Both the position numbers and the translations under genes were made by a program. Of a stretch of DNA of 64,000 nt, positions 22,501 to 34,300 are shown in pieces. Position 1 is the first letter of the stretch. Every line of letters starts with the position of its first letter. This DNA is from Strigamia acuminata (Eukaryota; Arthropoda; Chilopoda; Geophilomorpha; Linotaeniidae): positions 3,100,001 to 3,164,000 of the forward strand of contig OX442319.1 in assembly GCA_949358305.1 (NCBI GenBank), given 5' to 3'. The notes below the pieces were generated by a model. The model saw nothing but the letters and a program-made list of their open reading frames with translations, had not been told where the DNA came from and searched no databases.

Positions 22501-25338
22501 GCCAGTTTGTGAGTCACACCGCGCTCACCAGGGGCGCCGCAGAGGCCAGAAAGTAGTTATCTATCAATTTAAAGGCACCCACCACAATTCATTATCCTCC
22601 CGTCGAGCTATAGTGTTCACACTGCCGGTAATAAGCGCTACTAGGATACAAGAGACGGCTTTGGAATCCTTTTGTAGTGTTTAGCCCTTTGACTCGCAAG
22701 CAGTGTTGTGCGCGGTCCGCGGTCCTGGTACCGCGGTCGCGGTCCGCGGTCCTGTTCCGGCAGCTAAAAAGAACCGCGGTCCCGGTCCGCGGTCCCTGGA
22801 CCGGGACCGCGGTCTCGGTCCGCGGTCCACCGTGTACCGCGGACCGGGAACGCGGTCCCGGTCCAGGACCGGGACCGCGTTTTTGCGGTACATCTCGCGG
22901 TCCACGAGAAAACACGAGATCTCGTGTTTTCTCGTCGATCGCGAAGAATCTCGTCGTTTTCAAAATGCGTAGGTAAAACGTTCACTGCCTAGCGCAAACG
23001 TCAAACACGCATAAGCAAACATTCAATCCTATTGAAATGGAATGACAATCGAGCGTAATAGCATTTTTCATAAATTTTCATAATTTTTTCAGTTTTAATT
23101 AGTTTTTAAACGTTTTTAAATGCTATTACACTCGATTGTAATTTCATTTCAATAGGATTGAATGTTTGCTTATGTGTGTTTGACGTTTGCGCTAGGCAGT
23201 GAACGTTTTACCTACGCATTTTGAAAACGACGAGATTCTAGTATTTTGCGGTATATCTCGCGATCTCGTGTTTTCTCGTGGACCGCGAGATGTACCGCAA
23301 AAGCGGTCCGCGGTCCACGGATTTTTAAAAGGAGCGCGGTCCCGGTCCGCGGTCCTGGACCGGCCTTTTAAAAGGAGCGCGGTCCCGGTCCGCGGTCCTG
23401 GACCGGCCTTTCAAAAGGAACGCGGTCACGGTCCGCGGTCCGGGACCGCGGACCGGCGGTCCTGGATCGCCGGTCCGAGACCGGGACCGCGCACAACACT
23501 GCTCGCAAGCTCCAAAGGGCTAAACGAGCTCACAAAGAAGAGTGAGGACGAAATTAAATGATTTTCTAATATTTCTACAAGAAATCTTAATCTTGTATTG
23601 CGTTTTGGCAATAAAATGACGAGCAAAATGCAAAGTTTTTTCTCCTTCTTCCCCTCCTGCTGCTAAACCAATAAAAGAAGGACTTGGAGGACAATTTCAA
23701 TTGGCACTCCTTGATGGGACTCTTGGAGGGGGTTGACAGGACACCTATAGGCGGAGATGCACCTAACGGGCAAATTAGAAGAGGCTTTCGAGTGACAATG
23801 GTGCAGCAAACCGAACCCGTTAGTGACATTAGTGTCAAAACAACTCGTCCATTTTATTGCCCTTTAATTTACATTTTTTGAGTCAACCCTTTTCGAATTA
23901 ACCTCTATTTCCTTTGCCGGCCATAAATAAATAGGCGCGGTTGGTGGAAATCTATTTCACTTCCTTATGGCGCGAATACAAAAGTCAACTGGGATTTTGG
24001 AGGTTTGGGATTTTTTTTTTGGAAATATACAGTAAATAAAATTTGTGTGTGGAGGGAATGTGGTGTTAACAAAAGGAGGCACAGACGCGCCCGTGTTTGT
24101 CTAGTGGGCGGACCACAGTGCAAACAAAAGAGTATTCAACGCAATATCTCACGTCTGGTGACGAATGGTGGCATAAGGCCAAAATAAAAATCAATAGTGG
24201 CATGAATAAAGAATTTAGTTCTTTGTATTGACACTTGGTTATATATATATAAATATTATTTACATTGAGGTTCATTTTCCCCATAATTCTGTTTGGTTTT
24301 TAAATATATTTCTTCAGTTTTCTCAAGGATGAATACTTGGAATTCTAATAACAATGGCGGTCGTGACAAAACAGCTCTGAAATTAATATCCGGAAACGGA
24401 TTTTTCTTATACATCGAAGGATATTTTAGTAAAAATTAACACTTACAATTTTACATTTAGACATTTAAAAAATATGAACAAGTTTAAATGATGTTGGAAA
24501 AGTATTGTGGACATTTTTGTTTTTCAATTCCTTTCGGTCAAGTTTACATAGAATTTCTGGAATCGGAAAATATTGATCTGCAATGTCTTTCCATGTATGG
24601 AAGTCTAAATATTGATCAGCCACCATCTGTTGCGTATAATATCTTAAGTAAACAACAAATATCTATTGAGAAACTCCAAATAGTATTTCCACCAACACTT
24701 CGTCTGTAAAAATCAACAACTTTGATACCGGAAGTTCCTTAAACACACTTAAAACCAAGCAAATTGCAAATCCAGCGCTAGAAATTGCAAATTTGCTCCG
24801 TTTTCTCTCAACTTTCCAGTGTTATCGTAAACAAACGATTACCAGTTTGCAACTATAACCTTTGATTCAGAGGAAATGGATTTATTTACTTAGACCACAC
24901 TTATTCCTTATCTTAACCCATAAAATAAAAACACTTTTATCTCGCTGTAAAACCTTCGAACCACCTCAAAAACACGTCGAAACATGTTAAGCAATTGCAA
25001 AATAGCGAGTTTATTTTATTTCTAGTTACCTGCGTCATGAGCCAATCGGTGCCAGTGCCCTCTTCGTTTTTGAACACAATATCCAAATTCCTGTTGACGA
25101 CCAGCTCGTGGAACCTCTTGTCACCACGATGGATCTTTCCTTCCGGCAAGCCGCTCGCGCCCAGAGTGTTCTCCGACACGTTCGGCACGTGCTGCTTGAA
25201 CACGAGGGGCATCAATTTGCGTCTGGCCGCGCGTCGTCCACTGCCGCCCCGTCCGGGTCCGCAAGCGTCTACGGGCGACGTCGAAACCAGAGCCGTGCAA
25301 AGTATGGCCAGCGCCAATGCGCTCCACCGACGCCTCAT
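19561..25338 (-). CDS. hh: Hedgehog morphogen precursor
   Basis: Three exons: 25338-25030, 21870-21609 and 20213-19561 (407 aa predicted). Exon 1 encodes a signal peptide ([14 protein letters not shown]...), the CGPGRG N-terminus whose cysteine is palmitoylated in the family, and a basic GRRAARRK heparin-binding stretch. It ends at LMTQ. Exon 2 gives the core of the signalling domain ([56 protein letters not shown]), with the zinc-ligand H and D residues present. Exon 3 starts within SESS and carries the autoprocessing Hint domain: GGCF cleavage site, T-R-S-H motif, and [14 protein letters not shown]. Both intron positions match those of animal hedgehog genes, and the phases join without a shift. 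The protein would be cleaved at G/C and the N-fragment made into a cholesterol ester. A GTG lies upstream in frame, so I chose the first ATG. AATAAA on the minus strand near 19397 may be the poly-A signal. Introns 1 and 2 carry transposon insertions. The usual GWDEDGHH motif here reads AWDDEGIH. Confidence 0.96.
20356..21288. mobile_element. Pogo/Tc1-like non-autonomous element in hedgehog intron 2
   Basis: Ends CAGTGTACTCT at the left and AGAGTACACTG at the right are perfect inverted repeats flanked by TA on both sides (20354-20355 and 21289-21290), as expected of the Tc1/mariner/pogo superfamily. The subterminal right part contains repeated CCGGACA/GGACC motifs. It is split by the GC-rich MITE at 20571-20938. 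Without that insert it is about 557 bp with no transposase. Confidence 0.65.
20571..20938. mobile_element. hAT-like MITE with GGGTACGGGTAC subterminal repeats
   Basis: Terminal inverted repeats CAGAGATGTGCATTGG and CCAATGCAAATCTCTG are flanked by a perfect 8-bp direct repeat, TTACGTAC (20563-20570 and 20939-20946), the hAT signature. Both ends carry arrays of GGGTACGGG-type repeats in opposite orientation. The centre is a palindrome containing TTACGATGTTAGCACC and its complement. It has no coding capacity. It is nested in the pogo-like element. Confidence 0.85.
22701..23501. mobile_element. 801-bp palindromic hAT-like MITE, copy 1 (hedgehog intron 1)
   Basis: Starts CAGTGTTGTGCGCGGTCC and ends with the reverse complement GGACCGCGCACAACACTG (one spacer difference inside). 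It is flanked by the 8-bp direct repeat CTCGCAAG (22693-22700 and 23502-23509), which marks hAT-type transposition. The outer 200-250 bp on each side are dense in GGTCCGCGGTCC-like repeats. The inner part is a long inverted repeat (CATTCAATCCTATTGAAAT and complement) around an AT-rich loop near 23090. It has no transposase. The P/G/R-rich open frames on both strands reflect the CCGCGG repeats. Confidence 0.93.
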
Positions 25339-25798
25339 CAGCTGCCCGTGCGATGAAACCACGGCCCCAACTGCTGATTGGGCGCACGGTAGCCGGCCGA
25401 CTCGCGGGGGGTGGGGCGTGTTTAACTCGGACCAATCGACGCACCAACGAGTTTCTCAAGTGTCAGGTGCGATATCATCCGTAGGAAAATTTTATTTTGT
25501 TTTTTTTGGAAAGATTTTTAGGGAAAATTTTGTAAATAATTGTAAATGAAAGTTTTTTTTTTGTTTGTGTTTTTTTTTGTTTTGTTTTGTTTTTGTTTTC
25601 TGGAGAAATGTTTAGAAAAGCCACTAATGGTTTTATGGTGCCAATGGGTTTTGGACGATGATAGGTGACCATGGGGGGTTGGAAGGGACAGTCCGGGTTG
25701 GCAAAGAAGGTCACAGTGGTGTGAAGGGGGTCAGCTGGAGTCGCAACTGCACGAGAAATTGTCATCGACTGATAAGAATTTCACATTTGCGGGTGTGA
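25339..25798. other. Hedgehog 5' flank
   Basis: Presumed promoter side of hedgehog. The first 100 bp are GC-rich, with CCAAT on the plus strand near 25431. No TATA box is clear. The rest, a T/G-rich stretch near 25545-25605, holds nothing recognisable. Confidence 0.35.
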
Positions 25799-26340
25799 AT
25801 GAACTGAAATAAATTGGAAATTTCGGACATTTTTCATGTTTTGGGTCGAGTGGTCAAGTTTTTTGGTCATTTTTCGAGTGAATTTTGGTCTTAAATTGAA
25901 CGAACTGAAATAAATTGGAAATTTTGGACATTTTTCATGTTTTGGGTCAAGTGGTCAAGTTTTTTGGTCATTTTTTGAGTAAATTTTGGTCATTTTCGAG
26001 TGAATTTTGGTCATTTTCGAGTGAATTTTGGTCATTTTCGAGTGAATTTTGGTCATTTTTGAGTGAATTTTGGTCATTTTTTGAGTGAATTTTGGTCTTA
26101 AATTGAATGAACTGAAATAAAGTGGAAATTTCGGACATTTTCCATGTTTTGGGTCAAATGGTCAAGTTTTTTGGTCATTTTTCGAGTGAATTTTGGTCAT
26201 TTTTCGAGTGAACTTTGGTCATTTTTCGAGTGAATTTTGGTCATTTTTCGAGTGAATTTTGGTCTTAAATTGAATGAACTGAAATAAGTTGGAAATTTCG
26301 GACATTTTTCATGTTTTGGGTCAAACGGTCAAGTTTTTTG
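25799..26340. repeat. Compound minisatellite (GAGTGAATTTTGGTCATTTTC)
   Basis: A longer unit that begins GAACTGAAATAAATTGGAAA and contains TTTTCATGTTTTGGGTC appears four times, near 25800, 25900, 26110 and 26275. Runs of a 21-24-bp unit GAGTGAATTTTGGTCATTTT of varying length separate the copies. It is not coding. Confidence 0.88.
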
Positions 26341-27294
26341 CTCATTTTAATTCACTTTGTAATTTTAATAAGTCAATGGTGTCCAATTTATTTATTTTTA
26401 TTGAGGTTTTCACCCTTTTTTTCGGTTTTTCTTGAAGTGTCAGGTGACTGAGGAGATTCCTTACTCGGTTGCAAAGTTCCCACGCAGGGTACAACTGTTC
26501 CAACAATGAAGTAATTAATGTGGAGAGCCAATAAAAGGACGAGTTTAGCCACGCAATAGCCCGCCCACTTGACTCCACAGCGCAAGAGTCAGCGGGGGTC
26601 GCAACAGCAGGCGGCCAACTTACATCAACTTTTTCACAAAAAGAAAAAGGAAGGATAAAAAAAAAAGTGGGTGAAATGGCTTGACAGACTCATATTAATT
26701 AATCTAGGCATTTTTCAGAGTGGGCTATATGACATAGTGCTTGAAAAATGTTTTTGTGCAGAAATTACTCATTTTTACATTCCTATTATTTTTATTTTTT
26801 TTTTTATTTTTTTTTTTCATATTTTTAATTTCAATATTTAACCTTTTGAGAAGAATTTACAAATTTTATGGATAATATTTCTACCGAAGTAAAGAAAACG
26901 GTAGAAAAGACATTTCGCAAGTTGAATTGTCCGAAAGTCCAAAAAAGGTGTACAAAATAGGAATTCTCAATTAAACACATGAAAAATTGAACTGAACTAA
27001 AAAAAAAGATGGCTTCCGACACATTAGCCAATAGGGCAACTGCAGAAGAGATAAGTTACTTTTGTAAGTAAAATAATGATTAGAATCCTCTTATTTGAAT
27101 TCATTATGGTGTAAAAACGTCAAATGGTTTGGAGAAGTCATTTCAGGTGAATAAATCAATTCGATGTTTGAAGTTTGAATACGTATACGAACACATGGTC
27201 TGCAGTTGGTCTAGTTTTTAATCTTTTATCCAGTAGAAATTTTAGTGATATTTTTATCTGCCTCAGTGTTTGTATCGGTTTGTATGCTTCACTA
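26341..27294. other. Intergenic DNA, nothing recognised
   Basis: Open frames at 26342-26585 start only from non-ATG triplets and are not supported. Confidence 0.35.
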
Positions 27295-28027
27295 GGCGCA
27301 TTCGAAAAGTCATTAAAACGAGTGTAAACGTGTTTACACTCGTTTTCACACGACATTTACACGAATTAATTCGTGTAAATGTCGTGTAAACTGGTTAAAC
27401 GGAAACGGCCTGTACGCCACGTTTCCGTTTAAAATCTCCGTGCAACGAGTTTTCTCCTTCAAATCGGGTCTTGCTGGCAGCCATCTTGGATTTTCGTTAG
27501 ATCGGTTCCAACGATTTCAATTGTAACAACAATTTTGTAGCAGTTATTAGCCGCATCTGTGAGGTCGAATGTGGCCATTGTTCGGCCTCATTTGTGCAAT
27601 CGAATGCGGTCGATGTTCGGCCGCATTTGTGCGATCGAATGCGGCCGGTGTTGGGCCACATTTGTGCGATCAAATGCGGCCAGTATTCGGCCGCATTTGT
27701 GCGATCGAATGCGGCCGACGTTCGGCCGACGTTCGGCCGATTCCCCGTTCTTAAATAAGTAATAATACAAAAAATAATTTAAATAAACTTACATTTATAA
27801 TTATAACCAAGTTTTTATAATTTCACAAGTTGAAATTGAACGCGCCTGTTTTTTAAGAGAAACAATTTTGACTATGGTTATTATTTGGGCTGATTTATTT
27901 ACACTTGAATTTACACTGAAATTTGCACAGAAATTTATTTTTACATTCGAAAAGTGGGTCGTTTAACTTGACATTTACACTATCAGTTGCACTGGTCGTT
28001 TAGTGCAAATTACTTTTCGAATGCGCC
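27295..28027. mobile_element. GGCGCATTC-ended MITE, copy B, with an internal 35-bp array
   Basis: Ends GGCGCATTCGAAAAGT and ACTTTTCGAATGCGCC are inverted repeats flanked by TA (27293-27294 and 28028-28029). Near the left end, long hairpins are formed by GTGTAAACGTGTTTACAC and by GACATTTACACGAATTAATT. The centre (about 27560-27745) holds tandem 35-bp units GATCGAATGCGGCCG...TTCGGCCGCATTTGTGC, spaced exactly 35 bp (AATGCGG at 27603, 27638, 27673 and 27708). The open frames across this array are repeat artefacts. Confidence 0.85.
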
Positions 28028-28489
28028 TACTGCAAAACACGATAGAAATACAATTTTGATTTGGTGGTATACTTGTACTCAGCAGGAAATTGTCTTAAAA
28101 CACATCTGGGTGGCCCAAATAAAAGCGGCCCAGCAATCAGGGCCGGCTGGGGGTTTTGAAGATCCTCGGGAATCCTTGGAAAAAAATTATTAGCGGAGCC
28201 TTCTAAAAATTTTTTTGGTGAAAAATGATTAAACTTTTCAAGAAATTTGACAGTGCGGGCTCCTCTGAGTGCGGGGGCTCGGTCTGGAGCCCGAAAAGCC
28301 GAGGTCTGAGCCAGCCTGCCGACAATACAGGGTGTCTCAAAGAATGTACATACAATGTGTACGTATATTATTCATTAGTTGTGGGCAGTGTTGTTTAATT
28401 AACGCCATGTTTGATTTCAGATTTTGTGGTAGTTTCTGAATTTCTTCAGTGGTACTTTCACGGATTTCTTCAGATATACCAGTACAAGA
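28028..28489. other. Intergenic DNA with a mariner-type terminus fragment
   Basis: ACAGGGTGTCTCAAAGAATG near 28328 resembles the AGGGTGTCCCAAAAATAACG end of the element at 52774 and may be a relic of a related transposon. Nothing else is seen. Confidence 0.3.
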
Positions 28490-28873
28490 TCGCACAAGAT
28501 CGCACAAGATTTTGCTAGATTTTGTGAGATTTTGCTAGATTTTGTGAGATTTTGCTAGATTTTGTGACATTTTGCTAGATTTTGTGACATTTTGCTAGAT
28601 TTTGTGGCATTTTGTGACATTTTGCTAGATTTTGTGGCATTTTGCTAGATTTTGTGAGATTTTGCTAGATTTTGCTAGATTTTGTGAGATTTTGCTAGAT
28701 TTTGTGAGATTTTGCTAGATTTTGTGAGATTTTGCTAGATTTTGTGAGATTTTGCTAGATTTTGTGAGATTTTGCTAGATTTTGTGAGATTTTGCTAGAT
28801 TTTGTGAGATTTTGCTAGATTTTGTGAGATTTTGCTAGATTTTGTGAGATTTTGCTAGATTTTGTGAGATTTT
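28490..28873. repeat. 20-bp minisatellite (AGATTTTGCTAGATTTTGTG)
   Basis: About 19 near-identical tandem units occur, with a few GTGACAT or GTGGCAT variants at the left side and perfect copies at the right. The low divergence on the right suggests recent expansion there. Confidence 0.95.
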
Positions 28874-29721
28874 TATCTAAAGTAAAGTGGCATGGTACCA
28901 AAAAAAGTGATACAGATACAGTATCACAACCACAAGATGCGGAACTTTTTGAAAAGTACTGTCTACCTTTACCGATACCGCTGAAGAAATCCACTAAAGT
29001 ACTACAAAATCTGAAATTCAGGAATGACTAGTGCAATCAAACTTGGCAATTGGGACAAAAATTGATTAAAATCGCAAATATCTCGAAAAGAAAAGCTCAG
29101 ATTGTCAAAAATAAACACCAAACGAAACGAAAGAGTAGAAAATCCACCAAAAACGTTAATTAGCGTTTCTTTTGTTTAAAAAATGTCCAGATCACATCAC
29201 AGTTTTTAATTGGCCTTCTCAATTTCAGACTAGAATCTTGTTGAGATCCAAGAGATAAAATGGAAAAAAAAGTAAGCAGTCATCCTTTCACTTCATGACG
29301 ATTCTCATTTACATTCTGATTTGTATTTTAATACAAATACAAAAATTTACCTTTACATGTCATCTGTCCTTTTATCATTTTCAAAAATTAATTCTTTCTA
29401 CCGCACTCTTATCACATTTTCTGTAGTTTGTGTCCAGTATCTTGATGTTAAATTCAAACTAAACATTCCGTTCTGCGTAGTGAGTACATGATCTTCGTAG
29501 CCACCTTGTTGTTATATCAGTATATTACGGCTAATTTTACTAGACTTAATATTACTAAACCTAAGAAAATAAATAGTATAATACAAATAAATCAATAAAA
29601 GCAATACAAAAAATTATACGGAGTAATTTACAATCTGAACCGTGTTAACTATACCTGAGCAGACTGTGATGCGCAGTTTCAATTCTCGATAATTTACATG
29701 TTCAAAAAGTTTGTTCATTAC
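28874..29721. other. Intergenic DNA left of the BEL element
   Basis: Includes a fragment near 29437-29480 related to one end of the 6338 foldback MITE. No gene. Confidence 0.35.
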
Positions 29722-31299
29722 TGTTGCGGTCAGCCAACGAGATGACCGGTCAAGGTAGCGACTCCCAAGTCGCTCTTTGGATCGCATAGTGATTTCCGTA
29801 CATCTGCGACAGATGAGCAGCAATGGCGCATCGCATTGGAGAAATACTATTGTTGGGTCGGCACAGCAAGGCATGGAGGAGAAGCGCAAGCTTTACTCCT
29901 CCGCACACATTGTTGACACTTGAATAAAATGAGTCGGGAAAAGCAAATAACCAGTGTTGTGCGCGGTCCGCGGTCCTGGTACCGCGGTCGCGGTCCGCGG
30001 TCCTGTTCCGGCAGCTAAAAAGAACCGCGGTCCCGGTCCGCGGTCCCTGGACCGGGACCGCGGTCTCGGTCCGCGGTCCACCGTGTACCGCGGACCGGGA
30101 ACGCGGTCCCGGTCCAGGACCGGGACCGCGTTTTTGCGGTACATCTCGCGGTCCACGAGAAAACACGAGATCTCGTGTTTTCTCGTCGATCGCGAAGAAT
30201 CTCGTCGTTTTCAAAATGCGTAGGTAAAACGTTCACTGCCTAGCGCAAACGTCAAACACGCATAAGCAAACATTCAATCCTATTGAAATGGAATGACAAT
30301 CGAGCGTAATAGCATTTTTCATAAATTTTCATAATTTTTTCAGTTTTAATTAGTTTTTAAACGTTTTTAAATGCTATTACACTCGATTGTAATTTCATTT
30401 CAATAGGATTGAATGTTTGCTTATGTGTGTTTGACGTTTGCGCTAGGCAGTGAACGTTTTACCTACGCATTTTGAAAACGACGAGATTCTAGTATTTTGC
30501 GGTATATCTCGCGATCTCGTGTTTTCTCGTGGACCGCGAGATGTACCGCAAAAGCGGTCCGCGGTCCACGGATTTTTAAAAGGAGCGCGGTCCCGGTCCG
30601 CGGTCCTGGACCGGCCTTTTAAAAGGAGCGCGGTCCCGGTCCGCGGTCCTGGACCGGCCTTTCAAAAGGAACGCGGTCACGGTCCGCGGTCCGGGACCGC
30701 GGACCGGCGGTCCTGGATCGCCGGTCCGAGACCGGGACCGCGCACAACACTGCAAATAACTGACAACTTGTTTAATCATTGGAATAACGAGAAAGACTGA
30801 GGAAAAAGCAAAGAAACAAAAAAAGAGCAAGTGCAAGACAATGGCACGTGATAAAAACGACTTAGTTTAGCATTGTTATGTCACGTCAAACTGCACTGCA
30901 GCCTCCTCTTACAGCAGAAAACTGATAATCTAACAATGAGACAAGCAAAAATGGAAACAGATAAAATTCTCAAATGGCACTTCTAGGCCTCAGTAGAGAA
31001 CACAAATAAGAGCTGATAAAATGTAAAGAAATCTTAAAATTAACAAGAAGCGATGCGGAATCCGCACCACAAATGACTAGGAGAACAAACCGTTCTTAAT
31101 ATCAAACACAATACCCAAAAAGCTTACACTGTGACAAAAACCAAACACAAAACCAAGTAAGCCTAACACACTTATTTACAAACAATTAGAGCGGTGTCCA
31201 TGGGGATGCAAAGTAAACTCCTAAAGCATATTAAAAACTAACTTACTTAATTATAAGAAACGATACAGCAAATAACACACTCCATCGCTGATAGCAACA
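29722..31299 (-). repeat. 3' LTR of the BEL element, interrupted by a MITE
   Basis: Matches the right LTR (37232-38000) on both sides of the inserted MITE. The sequence resumes exactly after the duplicated CAAATAAC. Confidence 0.93.
29952..30752. mobile_element. 801-bp palindromic hAT-like MITE, copy 2 (inside the BEL LTR)
   Basis: Same length, ends and interior as the copy at 22701-23501; I saw no difference by eye. The 8-bp duplication CAAATAAC (29944-29951 and 30753-30760) is single in the uninterrupted right LTR (37455-37462), which proves both the insertion and its exact borders. It must postdate the retrotransposon. Confidence 0.97.
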
Positions 31300-31365
31300 G
31301 CGAGGCTGGCGGCCGAAAAAAAAGAAGCATCCGCGCACCGAGACCAAAGTTGACCCCTGCCCTTA

Positions 31366-34300
31366 CTAATCCAACTCCAGCGCCCGAATGTGCTTCACGG
31401 ATCGGCGATATTCTTTTCCATCAGCAGTGGCCACCCGGACCACGCGGACTATCCCATCTTCTCCGGGAAAAACTTCCTTAATTCGCACGAGTGGCCAAAA
31501 ATAAGGGTTGGACCCCACTTTTTCGAGTAAAACTACTTGACCCACTTTCGGATTTTTGAAAAAGCGGTCCCCCTTAACCTCGTGAAAATTACGTAGTTGT
31601 TTTAAATATCCCTCCTTCCATAGGCGCCAAAACTCCCAGACGAATAACCGGCGTTTCCGATCCAACTTTTTCAAATCAGCCCTTTTGATGGCGGAAACTG
31701 GGACGTTAAGCACATATTTGCCCAGGCCTCCAGTCAGAAAACTTTCAGGCGACAATATGTGCCCACCATCAACTTCCTCATGAACATAAGATAAAGGTCT
31801 TGAGTTGATTATCGAGCTCACCTCCAGGACTAAAGTCTGTAGAGCTTCAAGATCAATCGTTTTTCGTGTCAGCATTTTCCTCAGCTTGTCCTTAACAGAA
31901 CGCACTAAACGTTCCCATGAGCCACCGGCCCAAGGTGAGAAAGGTGGTGTAAATGTCCACAGAATCCGGCGCTCAGTGAGGAGCGTCTTCACCTTATCCT
32001 TCGCTATGAGCTTGCCCCAAGACTGGATTTCTTGTGACCCGCGTGCAAACGTTCGGGAATTGTCAGAAAACACTTTCGCCGGATAACCAAAACGAGCCCC
32101 GAATCTTCGAAAAGCCAAAAGAAATTTTTCGACTGTCAAATTCTCAGAAACTTCGAGGTGCACGCTTCGTGTCACCAGGCAAGTAAACAACAATATGTAA
32201 ACTTTCTTTGACTGTTTCGCAGGTCCAACGTTGAGGGGACCCAAGTGATCGATCCCGGTGTGACGGAAAGGAGCGGCCGGCGTCACGCGTTCCATGGGGG
32301 GATCTCCAGTGATAGGATTGCCCGCTTGCAACTTCGCCTTTCGGCACGTCAGGCAATTCCTTATCACTGACTGCACCGTCCTCCGACCACGCAAAACCCA
32401 GAAACGATCTCGGACCCTGTAAAGGGTTTCGCTCAAATCCCCGTGCATGAGGCCAAGATGAGTCTGCTTGATTATCAGTCTTGTAACCCAACTCTCTGGA
32501 TGTAATAAGACGGGGTTACTCTCGTTGAACGTGAGAAACGACTTGCGCAGGCGACTTCGTAACCTTAGCAACCCTTTCTCTCCAATAAAAATGTCGAAAT
32601 TCTTCAAAATTGAGGTTTTATCAACCCCTTTGTTCAGCTCCACAGCTTCGAGCTCCTCTCGGAAATGCATCCGTTGCGACAGGTGAATCAACTTCCTCTC
32701 AGCCTCTTCCAACTCGAATATCTCGAGGTCCATCCCCCGAGGAGAAGGAGTCCGACACCGTCGTATAAGAGCAAATACTCGAGTCATGCGTCGAAAAGAG
32801 CTGAAACGTCGAAAAAACGTGTCCATAAAAGTCTCTTGAAGTGAGACAGCCAGAACAACCGTCTTCATCTCTTCCGCAGGAAGGGAGACGCCGTCCACAC
32901 ACATCGGAGTCAAAGTCCGAGGATCCGTGCCTGTCCACCACAACTGGTTGTCAATTAAGTCTTTCGCGCTGCGTGGACGTGTCAAGACGTCTGCCGGATT
33001 CAAATCGGTAGGAACGTATGCCCATTGCTCTTTGCGCGATTTTTCTAAAATCTCAGCCACCCGGTTGGAAACGTAAGGTTTCCATTGGTTTTTCACCGAT
33101 TTAATCCAGGCGAGCGCGACCATCGAATCCGAAAAGAATTTGACTTCTTCTACGGGATAATCTGGCAAGAAATTCTTTAAAATGTAGTCTGCCATTCGAG
33201 CCCCAACTACAGCAGCAGTTAATTCGAGACGGGGTAAAGAGAGCTTGGCAATCGGGGCAATTCGACATTTACTCAATAAAAGATGGCTAACCCCTTCGGC
33301 ATTGCGCGTATAAACAGCACAGCCATATGCCTTTGGACTGGCATCACAAAAGATCTCTAAAGCCAACTTCTTTCTCGAAAATGTGCCCAGCCAGCGTTTA
33401 ATTTTAAAGTCTTTCAAAATGGAGATGTCTGAATACCAAGTCGCCACTTCTCCCCTTTCCTCTTCAGATATATTGCCATCCCAAGCAAGAGATCTGCCGC
33501 AACAGGACTGCATCAATAACTTCATCGGTAAGATGACAGGCGCTAACAGACCAAGCGGGTCAAAAACCGACGCGACAAGCGATAAGATGCTTCTTCTTGA
33601 ATGAGGAATTTTTTCGCATGCAGGAATTTTGAACATGATTGAATCTTCCGGCACATTCCATAAAACGCCCAACATTTTAATAATGTCCAATTCTGCAAAC
33701 GTTTCACTTCTCATGTGAAAACCCTCGTCCTTAAGGGCAGCAAACGCCTGTTCATCGGAAGACGCCCACTTGACCAGTGGGAGTTTCCCGTCATCAAGAA
33801 TCATTCGAAGGTCCTCGCAGTGTTTCACTGCATGCTCGACATCATCACCACCGGATGTCAAGTCATCCATATAAATCCCTCCATCGAGGGCGTCAGCTTC
33901 TTTCGGGTGAGTTTCCTCGTACAGTCGTCCCTGTTTACGTATTGCTGCACAGAGCAAAAAAGGGGACGCATTGACGCCGAACGGCACAACAGTCATGCGA
34001 AGGACCATCAAATGATCCCACAGGTTTTTCCACGAAAACGGTTTCTGGAAATACTCTCTCGCAACCCACAAAAAACGCAAAAAATTGCGATGTGTGGGGT
34101 TTATCAGGACTTGTAAGAAAGCCTGTTTTATATCGGCAATCACCAGAACGCAATAGAGTCTAAACCTGATTAAAACTAAAATTATGTCTGGATTTAACGA
34201 CGGGCCCGGATAAAGACAGTCGTTAAGGGACTTCATACCTTTTCTCGCCGAAGACGCATTAAACACCACGCGGAATTTTGTCGTTTGGCGGTCTTCCTTA

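Noticed and set aside
22592-23561. Pro/Gly/Arg-rich open frames on both strands (also at 29750-30836)
   Set aside because: They are produced by GGTCCGCGGTCC repeats of the palindromic MITE. The same peptides appear in both orientations and there is no independent coding evidence.
25339-25362. Upstream GTG as hedgehog start
   Set aside because: Non-ATG start is unlikely in an animal gene. The ATG at 25338 directly precedes a good signal peptide.
26342-26585. Hydrophobic minus-strand frames that look like signal peptides
   Set aside because: They start only from non-ATG triplets and lack splice or family support.
28490-28873. Second CRISPR-like regular array
   Set aside because: Uniform 20-bp tandem units without spacers.
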